Below are positions 34,640-44,232 of a stretch of 64,000 bases of DNA, one piece after another. The DNA comes from UBA7662 sp036787895. GTDB lineage: Bacteria > Bacteroidota > Bacteroidia > UBA7662. The stretch lies in contig DAIQOK010000003.1 in the NCBI GenBank assembly GCA_036787895.1, positions 1-64,000 of the forward strand. The letters run 5' to 3'. The position numbers were made by a program, and so were the translations under genes. The notes beneath the pieces are model-generated. The model saw nothing but the letters and a program-made list of their open reading frames with translations, did not search any database and was not told where the DNA came from. The number at the start of each line of letters is the position of its first letter. Position 1 is the stretch's first letter.

Positions 34640-35320
34640 TTACAAGCGCAAACCAAATGTTATGCCCAACTGCAATGACTTATAGCCCAAAAGTGGCCCA
34701 TCTCTTTGACCAGAATTGATTGGATTGCCATCCAAAGTGGCGTCGAAAGTTCGGTAGAAGACAGGAAAGGGTTGCCAAATCACGGTATAGGAACACACTA
34801 ACCAGTCTAAATTCCAAATTGTGCCTATGCGAAGTGCCGGTCCAAAAGGAACAACTTCATAGGAATAATTAATCCAAGTTGGCACAAAACCACTTAACCT
34901 CTGGTGAATCAATATCAAGCTGGTTTCAATACCATATTTAGATCGCGTGTTTTCCGGCAACCAATAGCGATAACCGATTTGGGCGCCAAAAGTGTGAAAT
35001 ACGCTGTAAGCCCTATCATCATCTAAGCCTAAACCACCATAATATTCTCTTTTGCTGTAGCGCTCCAGTATACCTTGCGTTAAACGTATTCCTCCAAAAA
35101 CTTCATTATTTCCCTGTCGCCAAAACGCATAATTAACTTCAATTTGCGACCTGAATCCAGTCTGATCTTGCAATAACGCTGAAGCTTCATGATTGGGTGC
35201 TGAATAAAATATATGGTGTTGTATACCACCAAGCAATATTAATCTATTCCCCAAAGGCTGAGCCGATGAACAAACCGGCATTAGCCATATCAATCCCAGG
35301 AGTAGTCGGAACATAAGCAT
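34640..35320 (-). CDS. Outer-membrane beta-barrel protein, paralog A
   Basis: 226 residues. A signal peptide (MFRLLLGLIWLMPVCSSAQ) is followed by alternating amphipathic strands such as IGYRYWLPE and ending LQLGITFGLRL, a barrel-type C-terminus. The function is unknown. It shares length, a GYR[YF]W strand and the terminal LQ.G...G..L strand with the adjacent 35348-36031 protein, so the two are probably tandem duplicates that have diverged. Same strand, 27 bases apart: one operon. Confidence 0.6.
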   Translation of the reverse strand: MLMFRLLLGLIWLMPVCSSAQPLGNRLILLGGIQHHIFYSAPNHEASALLQDQTGFRSQIEVNYAFWRQGNNEVFGGIRLTQGILERYSKREYYGGLGLDDDRAYSVFHTFGAQIGYRYWLPENTRSKYGIETSLILIHQRLSGFVPTWINYSYEVVPFGPALRIGTIWNLDWLVCSYTVIWQPFPVFYRTFDATLDGNPINSGQRDGPLLGYKSLQLGITFGLRL

Positions 35321-35347
35321 GACTAAAGTAAGCTTTCGAGATTAACT

Positions 35348-36031
35348 CTACAATTGGCAGCCAATCATCAACCCAAACTGTAAACGACCGTGTTTGCTAT
35401 ACGCTCGCCCGGTTTGCGACGCGCTCGGGGCATAAGTTGATTCTGCTACCCAGCTATAATTTCTTTCAACGGAGTGTTGGTTTAATAGCCGGGCAAAAGG
35501 ACCGAGTTCGAATTTGCCAAATCTGGCTAGAAGTTGAAAGTTAACTGCAGGCAACCAGCGTTTAATGATAAACTGATGCCGAAAATTCGATTTTTCAAGT
35601 TGGTAACGACTTAGATCGCCACTGATTCCGAAGGCGAAAGCAGATTGAGCAATACGGTCTTCAAAAACCCAAAAACGATAACCGAGGAGAACTCCGAACT
35701 GGCTAATCCGGCCTAATCTATCCCATTCCCATTCGTTTAACCCGTCGGTTGCTAAGTAGGGCAAATACCGCCTGTGGTAACTCATTATGCTGTAATGAAA
35801 ACCGGTAAATAACTCTTGTTTCCCTTGCTGAAAAACATCGTATTGAACGGTAAATCCAGTACCTAAAAAACTGGCTGTTTTATCCAGAGGTGAATCTCCG
35901 GAAATTATGCCGCGTTCTACAGCTCCATTAAAAAAAGTATTTGCACGGATATGGAGCCGGTCGTTAGGGAATTGCCCAAATAATTGCTGTGAGCAGAATA
36001 TAAAACAGCTGAATAAAATTTTACTCCTCAT
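35348..36031 (-). CDS. Outer-membrane beta-barrel protein, paralog B
   Basis: 227 residues with a signal peptide cleaving near QQLFGQ. It has many Tyr/Phe-ended strands, the segment VLLGYRFWVFED that parallels GYRYWLPEN in the neighbour, and the terminal strand LQFGLMIGCQL. The function is unknown. First gene of the two-gene operon with 34640-35320 and divergent from the T9SS fragment at 36090. Confidence 0.6.
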   Translation of the reverse strand: MRSKILFSCFIFCSQQLFGQFPNDRLHIRANTFFNGAVERGIISGDSPLDKTASFLGTGFTVQYDVFQQGKQELFTGFHYSIMSYHRRYLPYLATDGLNEWEWDRLGRISQFGVLLGYRFWVFEDRIAQSAFAFGISGDLSRYQLEKSNFRHQFIIKRWLPAVNFQLLARFGKFELGPFARLLNQHSVERNYSWVAESTYAPSASQTGRAYSKHGRLQFGLMIGCQL

Positions 36032-36089
36032 ACCATCAAAACCTCAATCTAATGATTATTAAACCGCCGGTGTATTTGTTCTTGCTTCA

Positions 36090-36617
36090 ATGGAATCCTA
36101 TATTCTTGATGACGAATATCATACTTCAGAATATTCTTCATTCGTTGATTATCTTAATTTGAGAAGTTCTTACCATACGTATGGTAAAAATATAGCAAAT
36201 CTTGATTCAACGGACCTTGATATTCTAGTTGAAGCTGCTGCATATTTCACGGGTGAGGCAAAAAACCTGGCAAACAACATTCTATGCTTTTTCTATTCGG
36301 CTTGTCCTTCAATTTCAGAACCAGAGTCTAGAATTGCTAAACCAACAACAGCTAAGCTTACAAAAACTGTAGGATTGGTTGCAAGTGTATTCCCAAATCC
36401 AGCCTCAGAGTTTGCTAGCTTTAAAATTGAAACTCCAATTGATGCAAGTAGTAAATTGGTTGTTTATGACATTACTGGAAAAGTAAAGCACACAGAAGCA
36501 ATAACTTCTAAAATGAGAATCGTGGATGTAAGGCAATGGGAAGATGGCATTTACATTTACCGTATCTTCACTGATAGCAATCCTGCTCAAACTGGAAAGC
36601 TCATAATCAAACATTAA
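36090..36617 (+). CDS. T9SS C-terminal fragment, 5'-truncated remnant
   Basis: 175 residues without a signal peptide. Residues ~100-175 are a full T9SS type A domain (VASVFPNPASEF to GKLIIKH), which only works on exported proteins. The frame stays open upstream to the stop at 36060-36062, and that segment reads like coding sequence. The likely explanation is that a large secreted protein lost its 5' part by deletion or rearrangement. More AT-rich than the flanks. The stop overlaps the next ATG by one base. Confidence 0.6.
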   Translation: MESYILDDEYHTSEYSSFVDYLNLRSSYHTYGKNIANLDSTDLDILVEAAAYFTGEAKNLANNILCFFYSACPSISEPESRIAKPTTAKLTKTVGLVASVFPNPASEFASFKIETPIDASSKLVVYDITGKVKHTEAITSKMRIVDVRQWEDGIYIYRIFTDSNPAQTGKLIIKH

Positions 36618-38029
36618 TGTTATATAGGATTTTTTTCCTTTTAGTTTTAGGGTTGTGTCAGCAAGGACTGGCACAACCCTTTACTTATTTTCCCATGAAT
36701 TTCCCTTCAGTTGGAATCGGAGGTAGTGGTTCTGTACATGATTTTACAGTTGATCACTTAGGAAGAAAATATATTTATGGTGCAATCTATCATGAAGCAA
36801 GACCAGGGAATTCATTCTACGCAATGATTAGATTAAATTCAGATTATACGATTGACACTACTTTCAAAATTCAAGGTCCAAGAGATATTTATCATGTCAA
36901 TACTTTTCAAAATTATTTTGTCGTTCAGACCCTTAATAGACTCATAAAAGTAGATCAGAATGGTGCGGATATACAGCCAAACTATTTTTCAAATATGCAT
37001 TCCAATCATCCTGCTTTGGAATTTTTTATTTCGACCTATTCACCAGCTTACGGGGATGGGAGAATTTTGGTAAGCAGCGATTTTCCTGTCTTTAGTGCTG
37101 ATTCTAGTGAACTTTACTTTCTTCATCGAATTTTACCGGATGGCAGAAGAGATTCAACCTTTAATGTTTCGACGGACAATGGTGTCATTCGGGCAGAGAT
37201 GATGAGTGACTCCTCTGTCTATGTTAGCGGCATATTTACAACCTATAACGGTATTTACAGACCGTCATTTGTAAAAGTTGATACTTCAGGAATAATGGAT
37301 ACGTCATTTAATGTGAATGTCACCTTTGGCCGAGTTTTTCCACTTTACAAATATCCAAATGGCAAACTTCTGGTCAGAGGAGATTTTTTTATTGGCGGCC
37401 ATCCGAAACCGTTAGTATTTGCCAGATTGAATACAGATGGTTCTCTGGATTCCAGTTTCAAAATCCTGGATTGGGATAGTTTGACAAATACTTGGATCAT
37501 AACTGTACTACCACTTGCGGATGGTGGTTTTTTGTGTGGAGGACGAATTGACAGTTATGACGGTTACCCTGCTAAAAATATTCTAAAAATAGATAGTCTT
37601 GGCAACATCGACACGACAGCATTCCCCTCTGGAACCGGAGTAACCCATAATCAAACCACACCATTTGTATCATCCATAAGACGGATTTCGGCTTCACAAT
37701 ATCTCGTAATGGGCCAATTTAATACGTTTAATGGCATCTATTCACCTGCTATGGTTATGCTTCAACAGAATCCGGTCTCAATACAAACAACGGAGAACAA
37801 CAGTTTCACAGCGCATCCATACCCCAATCCATCAAATGGGATCTTTTCTATCGATGCGAATATTGAAGTTAAGCTGGGAGGTGTTTACAATCAACAAGGG
37901 CAACATGTTTACCTATTCAAATCGAACTCAATCGATTTGCGACATCTACCAAATGGGCTTTATTTCTATAAAATCTTCAATTCTAAAGGACAGGTCGCAA
38001 GAGGTAAGCTTCTGAAGATAGAAAACTGA
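36617..38029 (+). CDS. Secreted delta-60-repeat protein with T9SS domain
   Basis: 470 residues. The signal peptide covers about residues 1-19 (LVLGLCQQGLAQ). The body is a beta-propeller-like array of delta-60 repeats, recognisable as RLN.DG.LD..F, DGRRDSTFN and KVDTSGIMDTSFN. The last ~75 residues are a T9SS type A domain (HPYPNPSNGIFSI). The surface function is unknown. The ATG overlaps the previous stop by one base, so the two were once, or still are, cotranscribed. Low GC suggests later acquisition. Confidence 0.8.
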   Translation: MLYRIFFLLVLGLCQQGLAQPFTYFPMNFPSVGIGGSGSVHDFTVDHLGRKYIYGAIYHEARPGNSFYAMIRLNSDYTIDTTFKIQGPRDIYHVNTFQNYFVVQTLNRLIKVDQNGADIQPNYFSNMHSNHPALEFFISTYSPAYGDGRILVSSDFPVFSADSSELYFLHRILPDGRRDSTFNVSTDNGVIRAEMMSDSSVYVSGIFTTYNGIYRPSFVKVDTSGIMDTSFNVNVTFGRVFPLYKYPNGKLLVRGDFFIGGHPKPLVFARLNTDGSLDSSFKILDWDSLTNTWIITVLPLADGGFLCGGRIDSYDGYPAKNILKIDSLGNIDTTAFPSGTGVTHNQTTPFVSSIRRISASQYLVMGQFNTFNGIYSPAMVMLQQNPVSIQTTENNSFTAHPYPNPSNGIFSIDANIEVKLGGVYNQQGQHVYLFKSNSIDLRHLPNGLYFYKIFNSKGQVARGKLLKIEN

Positions 38030-38148
38030 GTATCTACTCTACTAAAAATATTATTGCCCTATATTATCGTGCAAGGATAGTCATTTTCAATAATTGTTAA
38101 TAACTACTTTCACTAACGCATTATCAGTCTAGATAAAGTCTTCCTTGT

Positions 38149-38418
38149 ATGAGAGTGATGGTAAATAGTAAGTTTAGAAGGCTAAGCTCTAAAAAGAAAC
38201 TTAGACTTATGACTATAATCATTAATTATGATTTAGAGCAAATACATTCTCTCTTCAAAGTCAAAATGGAAAAATTGGGTTACCAGGACCAATTTTTTTC
38301 CAGAAACAGAATAGTCCACCTTCTACATACCACCCTTATTCACTTCGACAAATCCGTTACTACTGCTGTCAATGACGCTAAAGTGGTTGATAGTATGGTA
38401 GGTTCAAATCTTCTTTGA
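38149..38418 (+). CDS. Small hypothetical protein (doubtful)
   Basis: 89 residues, basic N-terminus (KFRRLSSKKKLRL) and no recognised domain. Similar AT-rich composition to its upstream neighbours. There is no clear promoter or ribosome-binding site, and I cannot tell whether it is expressed. It could be a remnant of the same disrupted region. Confidence 0.3.
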   Translation: MRVMVNSKFRRLSSKKKLRLMTIIINYDLEQIHSLFKVKMEKLGYQDQFFSRNRIVHLLHTTLIHFDKSVTTAVNDAKVVDSMVGSNLL

Positions 38419-38798
38419 TGCATATCTGTAGAACTGCATGATGGTAAATGGGATGGCTTTATAGTATTGTAACACTAGTTTTAACCATGAAATATGAGTG
38501 AATGCTCCCAATCTCATTTTCTTTAACCTTAAAATCTAAAGTAATCCACCTCTGGTAGGTTCAGAAAGGTCATCAATTCCTTTCGGAAATGTGGAAGACA
38601 CTTCATTCCATCAGTCAGAAAGCAATTTAAAATCTTATTGTGTATATCCTACTCGTCTTAATTAACATAAACACTTTTCCAGTTTAACACGCTTTGCCAC
38701 TTTCACCCTTAAAACCGGTAACTTCGCCCCGCCAAGTTCAAAGCCCATCGGGCACTACAATTTGGAACTTTGAATTTGAAATTTTGAATTATTAAGAA
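38419..38798. other. Intergenic region without recognised gene
   Basis: 380 bases before the ABC-F gene. AT-rich, ending in short ttgaa-type direct repeats (38760-38792). I saw no convincing ORF, terminator or full promoter. Confidence 0.5.
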
Positions 38799-40682
38799 GT
38801 GAACGCGCTGTCTGTAGAACTCCTCGAGAAAAATTTTGGTGAACGCACCCTCTTCAAAGGCCTCAGTTTTGGCTTAGACGAAGGTCAGAAAGTCGCCCTC
38901 GTAGGCGTGAACGGCTGCGGTAAAAGCACCCTGCTGCGCATACTCGCCGGCGATGAACATGCCGATGGCGGCAACTACAGCTTCAACAAACAGCTCAAAT
39001 TCGCCTATCTCGAACAGGAGCCCCTCCTACTCGAACACGATACCGCCTGGTCGGCCATCTTCCAGAGCAGCGACCCGGCTGTACAAATTGTGCGCGAATA
39101 CGCCTGGATCAGCGAAAAACACGAGCTCACCGACAAAGAAACCGAACGCCTGCACGAGCTCATCCACGAAATCGACAATCTCCACCTCTGGGATTATGAG
39201 CAGCAGGTGAAACAGATTTTGACCACACTCGGCATCACCCAACTCGAACAAAAAATCACTGAATTGAGCGGCGGACAGAAAAAACGCGTGGCTTTGGCCC
39301 GTGCACTGGTGAGTCGGCCGCATGTGCTGTTGCTCGATGAGCCCACCAACCACCTCGACCTCGATGTAATTGAATGGCTCGAACGTTACCTCAGCACCGA
39401 ACGCATTACCGTTTTGATGGTTACCCACGACCGCTACTTCCTCGAAAACGTTTGTAACGAAATATTTGAGCTCGAAGGCGGCAAATTGTTCCGCCACATT
39501 GGCAACTACGCCAACTTTCTGGAGAACAAATCGGTGCGCGAAACACAACAAACCGTTGAAGCCGACAAAGCCCGCAACCTCATGCGGAAGGAGTTGGAAT
39601 GGATGCGCCGCCAGCCTAAAGCACGGGGCACCAAGTCGAAGGCCCGCATTGAAAACTTCTACAACCTCAAAGAAAAAGCAGGCAGTAAAGTCGAAAAAGA
39701 CAGTCTGATGCTAGAAGTCACCCAACGCCGCCTGGGTGGCAAGGTGCTGGAACTGGCCTATCTCCGCAAAAGTTTCGGTGAGCAAGTCGTGCTGGATGAC
39801 TTTAGCTACATCTTTACTCGCAACGACAGGGTAGGTATAGTGGGCAAAAACGGTGTAGGCAAAAGCAGCTTCCTGAATATGCTTACCGGCAAACTCCGCC
39901 CCGACGGCGGCAGTATCGACAAAGGTGAAAATACCGTTATCGGTTATTACACCCAGGCAGAACTCCGCTATAAACCCGACCAGTTGGTCATTGATCTGGT
40001 CAAAGAACAGGCCGAATACATCAAATTGAGTGATGGCAAGGAAGTCAGCGCGTCACAATTTCTGCAACGCTTTTTGTTCCCACCCAAACAGCAGCACGAT
40101 TTGATTTCCAAACTCAGCGGAGGTGAAAAACGCCGACTCCAACTGCTGCTCGTGTTGATGAAAAACCCCAACTTCCTCATACTCGACGAGCCTACCAATG
40201 ACCTGGACCTGGCCACGCTGAACATATTGGAAGAATTTCTGGAGAATTTTATGGGTTGTTTGATACTCGTCAGCCACGACCGCTATTTTATGGACAGGCT
40301 GGTTGATCACCTCTTTTTGTTCGAAGGCAACGGCAAGGTCCGCGACTTTAACGGCAACTATACCGACTATCGGGAAAGCCTGAAAGAAGAAAAACAAAAT
40401 CAGAAGAACCAGTCGGCCCAGGTGGCAGCACCTACGCAGCCCGTGAAGGCCATCGAAGCTCCAGCGTCACCCGCCCGGAAACTTAGCTTCAATGAAAAAC
40501 GCGAGCTCGAGCAATTGCCCGTCGAAATCGCTAATTTACAGCACCAAATCGAGCAGCTCGAAAACAAGTTAGCAGCCGGCAAAGGCAGTCATGCCGATTT
40601 TGCGCATTGGGGTGCCGAAATTGCCGGCTTAAAAAATATACTCGACGAAAAAGAATTGCGCTGGCTCGAGTTGTCGGAGTAA
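38799..40682 (+). CDS. ABC-F family ATPase (Uup-like)
   Basis: 627 residues with a GTG start. Two ABC domains in tandem and no membrane segment. Domain 1 has Walker A GVNGCGKST, signature LSGGQ and DEPTNHLD; domain 2 has GKNGVGKSS, LSGGE and DEPTNDLD. A linker rich in Lys/Arg joins them. The C-terminal ~80 residues are a coiled coil like the DNA-binding tail of Uup. ABC-F proteins act on stalled ribosomes; Uup-type members also affect branched DNA and transposon excision. Monocistronic. Confidence 0.93.
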   Translation: MNALSVELLEKNFGERTLFKGLSFGLDEGQKVALVGVNGCGKSTLLRILAGDEHADGGNYSFNKQLKFAYLEQEPLLLEHDTAWSAIFQSSDPAVQIVREYAWISEKHELTDKETERLHELIHEIDNLHLWDYEQQVKQILTTLGITQLEQKITELSGGQKKRVALARALVSRPHVLLLDEPTNHLDLDVIEWLERYLSTERITVLMVTHDRYFLENVCNEIFELEGGKLFRHIGNYANFLENKSVRETQQTVEADKARNLMRKELEWMRRQPKARGTKSKARIENFYNLKEKAGSKVEKDSLMLEVTQRRLGGKVLELAYLRKSFGEQVVLDDFSYIFTRNDRVGIVGKNGVGKSSFLNMLTGKLRPDGGSIDKGENTVIGYYTQAELRYKPDQLVIDLVKEQAEYIKLSDGKEVSASQFLQRFLFPPKQQHDLISKLSGGEKRRLQLLLVLMKNPNFLILDEPTNDLDLATLNILEEFLENFMGCLILVSHDRYFMDRLVDHLFLFEGNGKVRDFNGNYTDYRESLKEEKQNQKNQSAQVAAPTQPVKAIEAPASPARKLSFNEKRELEQLPVEIANLQHQIEQLENKLAAGKGSHADFAHWGAEIAGLKNILDEKELRWLELSE

Positions 40683-40699
40683 TTGCGTCAATCAAACTC

Positions 40700-40727
40700 A
40701 GTAACCACCAGCTTCTGTTACTTTTTA
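40700..40727 (+). terminator. Probable intrinsic terminator after the ABC-F gene
   Basis: The arms agtaac (40700-40705) and gttact (40717-40722) enclose an 11-base loop and are followed by a run of five T. The stem is short and AT-rich, so efficiency may be low. Confidence 0.4.
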
Positions 40728-40868
40728 CAAACAGGGTTCAGCGAAATCAAACTGGCTAACCGTTGCGGCAACAATGTAAAATCCTCGGAAAAGGAACACC
40801 AGGAAAATCGACCTGCAGAATTCCAGGCAGTTGGTTTCCTGTAAACAAATGCTGAATTTGGCAGTGCA

Positions 40869-41834
40869 ATGAAAGCCGTTCAATATTTCACTTACGGTAG
40901 CCCTGAAAAGCTGCAGCTTAACGATATCCCAGTTCCGCAACCCCAAAAGGGCGAAGTTCGGATACGGTTGAAGGCTGCCGCTGTAAACTCCTGGGATTGG
41001 GACCGACTCACCGGGAAACCCTGGCTTTACCGGGTAGCTTCGGGTTGGTTTCGTCCGCACCCCAGCATACTGGGATGTGACGTAGCTGGCCACATTGATG
41101 CTGTGGGACCTGAATGTTCCCGATTTAAAGTGGGAGATGCCGTTTTTGGCGATATATCCACTGTTTTCGGCGGTTTTGCAGAATACGTATGTGTGCCTGA
41201 AAATGCCGTTCATCCTTTAGCCGTCGGTATTGACATGCGAACAGCCGCCGCGCTACCGCATACAGCTGAATTGGCTTATCAGTCCTTATTTGTTGCAGCA
41301 AAAGTCCGCCCGGGCGATGAGCTCCTTTTGATAGGTGGTGGTGGCGGCACGGGAAGTTTTGCCGTTCAGTTCGCCAAAAATGCCGGGGCGGTTGTCACTG
41401 TGGTAGATGGAGCCAGCAAAAAAGAGGCGGTACTTTCGTGGGGTGCCGATTATTATATGAATTTCCGGGAGGAGAACATCTGGAAAAGCGGGAAACAATT
41501 CGACCTCATTGTGGACATGGTCGCGCAACAATCGCCCCGGAGGTATGCCCGTATTTTAAAAAATGGCGGGCAACTGGTCGTGGTGGGCGGCAAACCCGGC
41601 AGTTTGCTCCAAGTTGTCCTTTGGGCTCCCTTTTACGCTAAATATCACAACAAACAACTGGGGCTTTTGATGCATCAGCCCAACCAAAACCTGGAAGTCA
41701 TACAGCAATGGTATACCGAAGGGCGGTTCCGTGCAATAATCGCCAAAACCTATCCCCTCGAGCAAGTTCCTCAAGCCTTAAAAGAACTTAACCAAGCTGA
41801 ACTGGTGGGCAAACTGGTCATAAAGATTGCCTAG
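40869..41834 (+). CDS. NAD(P)-dependent alcohol dehydrogenase / quinone oxidoreductase (MDR)
   Basis: 321 residues. GroES-like half with AAAVNSWDWDRLTG and CDVAGHIDAVG..C..FKVGDAVFGD, then a Rossmann half with LIGGGGGTGSFAVQFAK. No catalytic-zinc Cys/His set or structural-zinc cysteines are evident. Close in architecture to the enzyme at 2318-3253 but not a near-identical copy. Substrate unknown. Monocistronic. Confidence 0.87.
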   Translation: MKAVQYFTYGSPEKLQLNDIPVPQPQKGEVRIRLKAAAVNSWDWDRLTGKPWLYRVASGWFRPHPSILGCDVAGHIDAVGPECSRFKVGDAVFGDISTVFGGFAEYVCVPENAVHPLAVGIDMRTAAALPHTAELAYQSLFVAAKVRPGDELLLIGGGGGTGSFAVQFAKNAGAVVTVVDGASKKEAVLSWGADYYMNFREENIWKSGKQFDLIVDMVAQQSPRRYARILKNGGQLVVVGGKPGSLLQVVLWAPFYAKYHNKQLGLLMHQPNQNLEVIQQWYTEGRFRAIIAKTYPLEQVPQALKELNQAELVGKLVIKIA

Positions 41835-41917
41835 CCTGCACAACCTGTATAGTTTAACTGGTATTAAAAGCTGATGAAGTAGTAGGATTAGTAAGGAAGA
41901 AAATTTAAATTCGATAT

Positions 41918-42586
41918 ATGTTGAAGTCCGGACCTTTTATTCTCGCCATCCTATTGTTATTCCTGTCCACGGCTTCTGTTCAGGCGCAATTGGTTGGAGC
42001 CAATGTGGGTTTGAATTATAATAACCTTCGCAGTATGGCAGAAACGAGGGATGAAATTTTTAGCGGAGGATTCGGCTACAGCCTGCAAATTCAGCTGGAG
42101 GATATTTACAACCCAATAAGCAAATTAGGATTAGCGCTGCAAATAGACCACTACCAGGGCAGTTTCCGCACCTTAAATGGGAGTCCGATGAGTTCCCAAC
42201 TGGACGAAGGCTCTACAGAAAGATTACAATTGGGTCTGGCTATCCTGCCCTTCCAATGCTTACTTTTCGACAAACTTCAATTGCAGTTGGGTGCCGAAGT
42301 GAATTATCTGCTCAATCATATGAGCTCAGGTGTTAACCGCTCTTCAGGCCCGAATGGAGCGCATGAACTGGCTTACGCCAACCCGAGTAGAGCATTCCAC
42401 AACCAAACTACTTTCGGACTGGTCGGCAGGGTAGCGTATCGAATACCCATTCAAACGAATTGGTTGTTGGTACCGCAGCTTCGTTATCATTATGGAATAA
42501 GTTCCGATATGGGCATTGTAGTCCCAATAGCCAGTAGCCGAGCAGTTTTTGCCTGTGGTTTAATGTATCAACTCCCAAAAAAATGA
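41918..42586 (+). CDS. Outer-membrane beta-barrel protein
   Basis: 222 residues. The signal peptide (AILLLFLSTASVQAQ) is followed by VGANVGLNYNNLRS, a porin-family-like opening, and regularly spaced amphipathic strands to the final strand FACGLMYQL. The function is unknown. Its stop overlaps the next start as ATGA at 42583-42586, so translation of the Kunitz-like lipoprotein is probably coupled to it. Confidence 0.65.
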   Translation: MLKSGPFILAILLLFLSTASVQAQLVGANVGLNYNNLRSMAETRDEIFSGGFGYSLQIQLEDIYNPISKLGLALQIDHYQGSFRTLNGSPMSSQLDEGSTERLQLGLAILPFQCLLFDKLQLQLGAEVNYLLNHMSSGVNRSSGPNGAHELAYANPSRAFHNQTTFGLVGRVAYRIPIQTNWLLVPQLRYHYGISSDMGIVVPIASSRAVFACGLMYQLPKK

Positions 42587-42852
42587 AAAATACCTTCTCT
42601 TCAACGCTCAAGGTTATTTTACCACTCGCGTTTTTGATGCTGAGCGGAGCTGAACTGGGCTGTAAAAAAAACTGTGAAGTCACCAACCCGGTTTGTAAAG
42701 AAACACCGCCGACCAACGAACTTTGTCAGGCAGCGTTTAACCGTTGGTTTTACGATGCCACGACCAATGCCTGTCAGCAAATCGCTTACAGTGGTTGTTC
42801 GGCCAGAGGTTTTGCTACCCAGGCAGAGTGCGAAGCCTGCAAATGCAACTAA
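42583..42852 (+). CDS. Kunitz/BPTI-like cysteine-rich lipoprotein
   Basis: 89 residues. A hydrophobic leader ends at a likely lipidated Cys (AELGC, residue ~27; the lipobox is slightly atypical). Residues ~38-89 have the Kunitz layout: Cys, then NRWFYDATTNAC, YSGC and FATQAEC, with spacings of 15 and 7 residues between the central cysteines as in BPTI. The C-terminal cysteines are compressed (CEACKC). Kunitz domains inhibit serine proteases; inhibition of host, predator or self proteases is possible but not shown. Gene overlaps the barrel gene and precedes a thioredoxin-fold gene. Confidence 0.75.
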   Translation: MKNTFSSTLKVILPLAFLMLSGAELGCKKNCEVTNPVCKETPPTNELCQAAFNRWFYDATTNACQQIAYSGCSARGFATQAECEACKCN

Positions 42853-42861
42853 AGCCAATTT

Positions 42862-43851
42862 ATGCACCTACTTACAAGCCGTTTTCTCGGTATCTTGCTA
42901 TTCATGTTCAGCACCCAGCTGACTGCTCAAACAGCTGTTAAGTTGAGCGGAACCATTCAAAATGCTTCGGCTATCATTCAATTCAGCTCGCCCTATTTCA
43001 GCGATTATTTAACATTAACCGCCGATGGTCGGTTTGAAGTAAACTTTATGGCCGACGAATTTCCTGTGCCCGTGGCATTCATTTCCGCGAGTGCAAAAGG
43101 AAGAATACAATCGATTTCACCTACTTTATGGCTGGTAACATCGGAACATATACTGGACCTGAATGCTGCAAAAAAAACCATGACCTATTCCCTAAGTCCG
43201 CTTTCGCCAGACCAGCAACTCTCGGAAAAGTTTGAAACCGCCAAAGGTGCTCAATTTGAACAACTACTGAAGAAACATTCCGCCAATAGAACTTCGCTTT
43301 ATATTCTCTATCAACGCAAGCGTGAATTCAGTCCAGCGCATCTCGCTACACTCCTTACCATTATACCGGAGGCGGTCCATACCGATGAGTATTATCTGGC
43401 CTTGGCTGCTTATGTCACCGCAAAACAACAAAAAAGCCCAAAAAAAGGGGATGTTTTTCAAACTTTCACGGCAACGGATAATGCTGGAAATAAAGTAAAT
43501 ATCTCACCAAAACAGGAAAACTACCGACTTCTTGCACTCTTATCCCCCAGTTGTCAGTATTCCCTGAAATCTATTGAGGTGTTGAATAGCCTCAATGAAC
43601 ATTATGCAGGAAAATTAGAAATTGTAGGTATTTGGTCGGCCTCCGGCAGCAGTGATCTTCAAACGAAGTACAAAGAACAAATAGAAAAGGTGAGCTGGTC
43701 GAATTACTGGGATAATAACGCTTATGCGGAATACTATTTTAATGCGGAATATATAAGCCCGACTTTTCTACTCGTCGACCGCAATGGTGTAATTATAGAA
43801 CGTATAGAAATGCTCTATCCCGACAAACTCAAGGCTTTTCGCTTGCCCTAA
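42862..43851 (+). CDS. Secreted thioredoxin-fold protein lacking CxxC
   Basis: 329 residues with a signal peptide (ILLFMFSTQLTAQ). Residues ~30-190 resemble the N-terminal region of Bacteroidota TlpA-like proteins (DUF4369-like beta sandwich plus helices). Residues ~195-329 are a thioredoxin fold (GDVFQTFTATDNAGN, then LLALLSPSCQYSL, and a cis-Pro-like YISPTFLLVD). The active site has one cysteine, SCQYS, so it cannot do normal dithiol chemistry. Third gene of the barrel-Kunitz operon; perhaps a binding protein or a monothiol enzyme. Confidence 0.75.
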   Translation: MHLLTSRFLGILLFMFSTQLTAQTAVKLSGTIQNASAIIQFSSPYFSDYLTLTADGRFEVNFMADEFPVPVAFISASAKGRIQSISPTLWLVTSEHILDLNAAKKTMTYSLSPLSPDQQLSEKFETAKGAQFEQLLKKHSANRTSLYILYQRKREFSPAHLATLLTIIPEAVHTDEYYLALAAYVTAKQQKSPKKGDVFQTFTATDNAGNKVNISPKQENYRLLALLSPSCQYSLKSIEVLNSLNEHYAGKLEIVGIWSASGSSDLQTKYKEQIEKVSWSNYWDNNAYAEYYFNAEYISPTFLLVDRNGVIIERIEMLYPDKLKAFRLP

Positions 43852-43869
43852 AAGCATTCGGCCTTTGGT

Positions 43870-44151
43870 TTACCGCTTAGAAATCCGGTTGCCGCTGATG
43901 TCGCGTTGCCGACTGCATTTAAAGCGATCTATATCCTGGGAACGGAGCGCCCGGTGTTTGGTTTTACGTCCCTGCACTCTTGCCCGCCATTTTTTCCAGT
44001 TTTTTAGCGTCATTTCCTGCTTCATCAAACGGATGACATCGGCTTCAGTCAGCCCGAACTGGTATTGGATGGCTTCAAAGGGCGTGCGGTCTTCCCAGGC
44101 CATGGCAATGATGCGGTCGATATTTTCAGGCGAAAGAAGTAGCGTTGGCAT
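43870..44151 (-). CDS. DUF2805 / TIGR03643 family protein
   Basis: 93 residues, basic. IIAMAWEDRTPFEAIQYQFGLTE, DVIRLMK and WRARVQGRKTKH match the family, which has an HTH-like N-terminal half. Its function is unknown; members often accompany cryptochrome genes, though here the photolyases are 20 kb away. A DNA- or RNA-binding role fits the charge. Confidence 0.88.
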   Translation of the reverse strand: MPTLLLSPENIDRIIAMAWEDRTPFEAIQYQFGLTEADVIRLMKQEMTLKNWKKWRARVQGRKTKHRALRSQDIDRFKCSRQRDISGNRISKR

Positions 44152-44232
44152 AACTAATCAACCAGCCGCAGCCAATTTGGTTTTCAGCCTGGTGAGCTGA
44201 CTGGTAATACGCGTTATGTCATAGCCTTTAAC

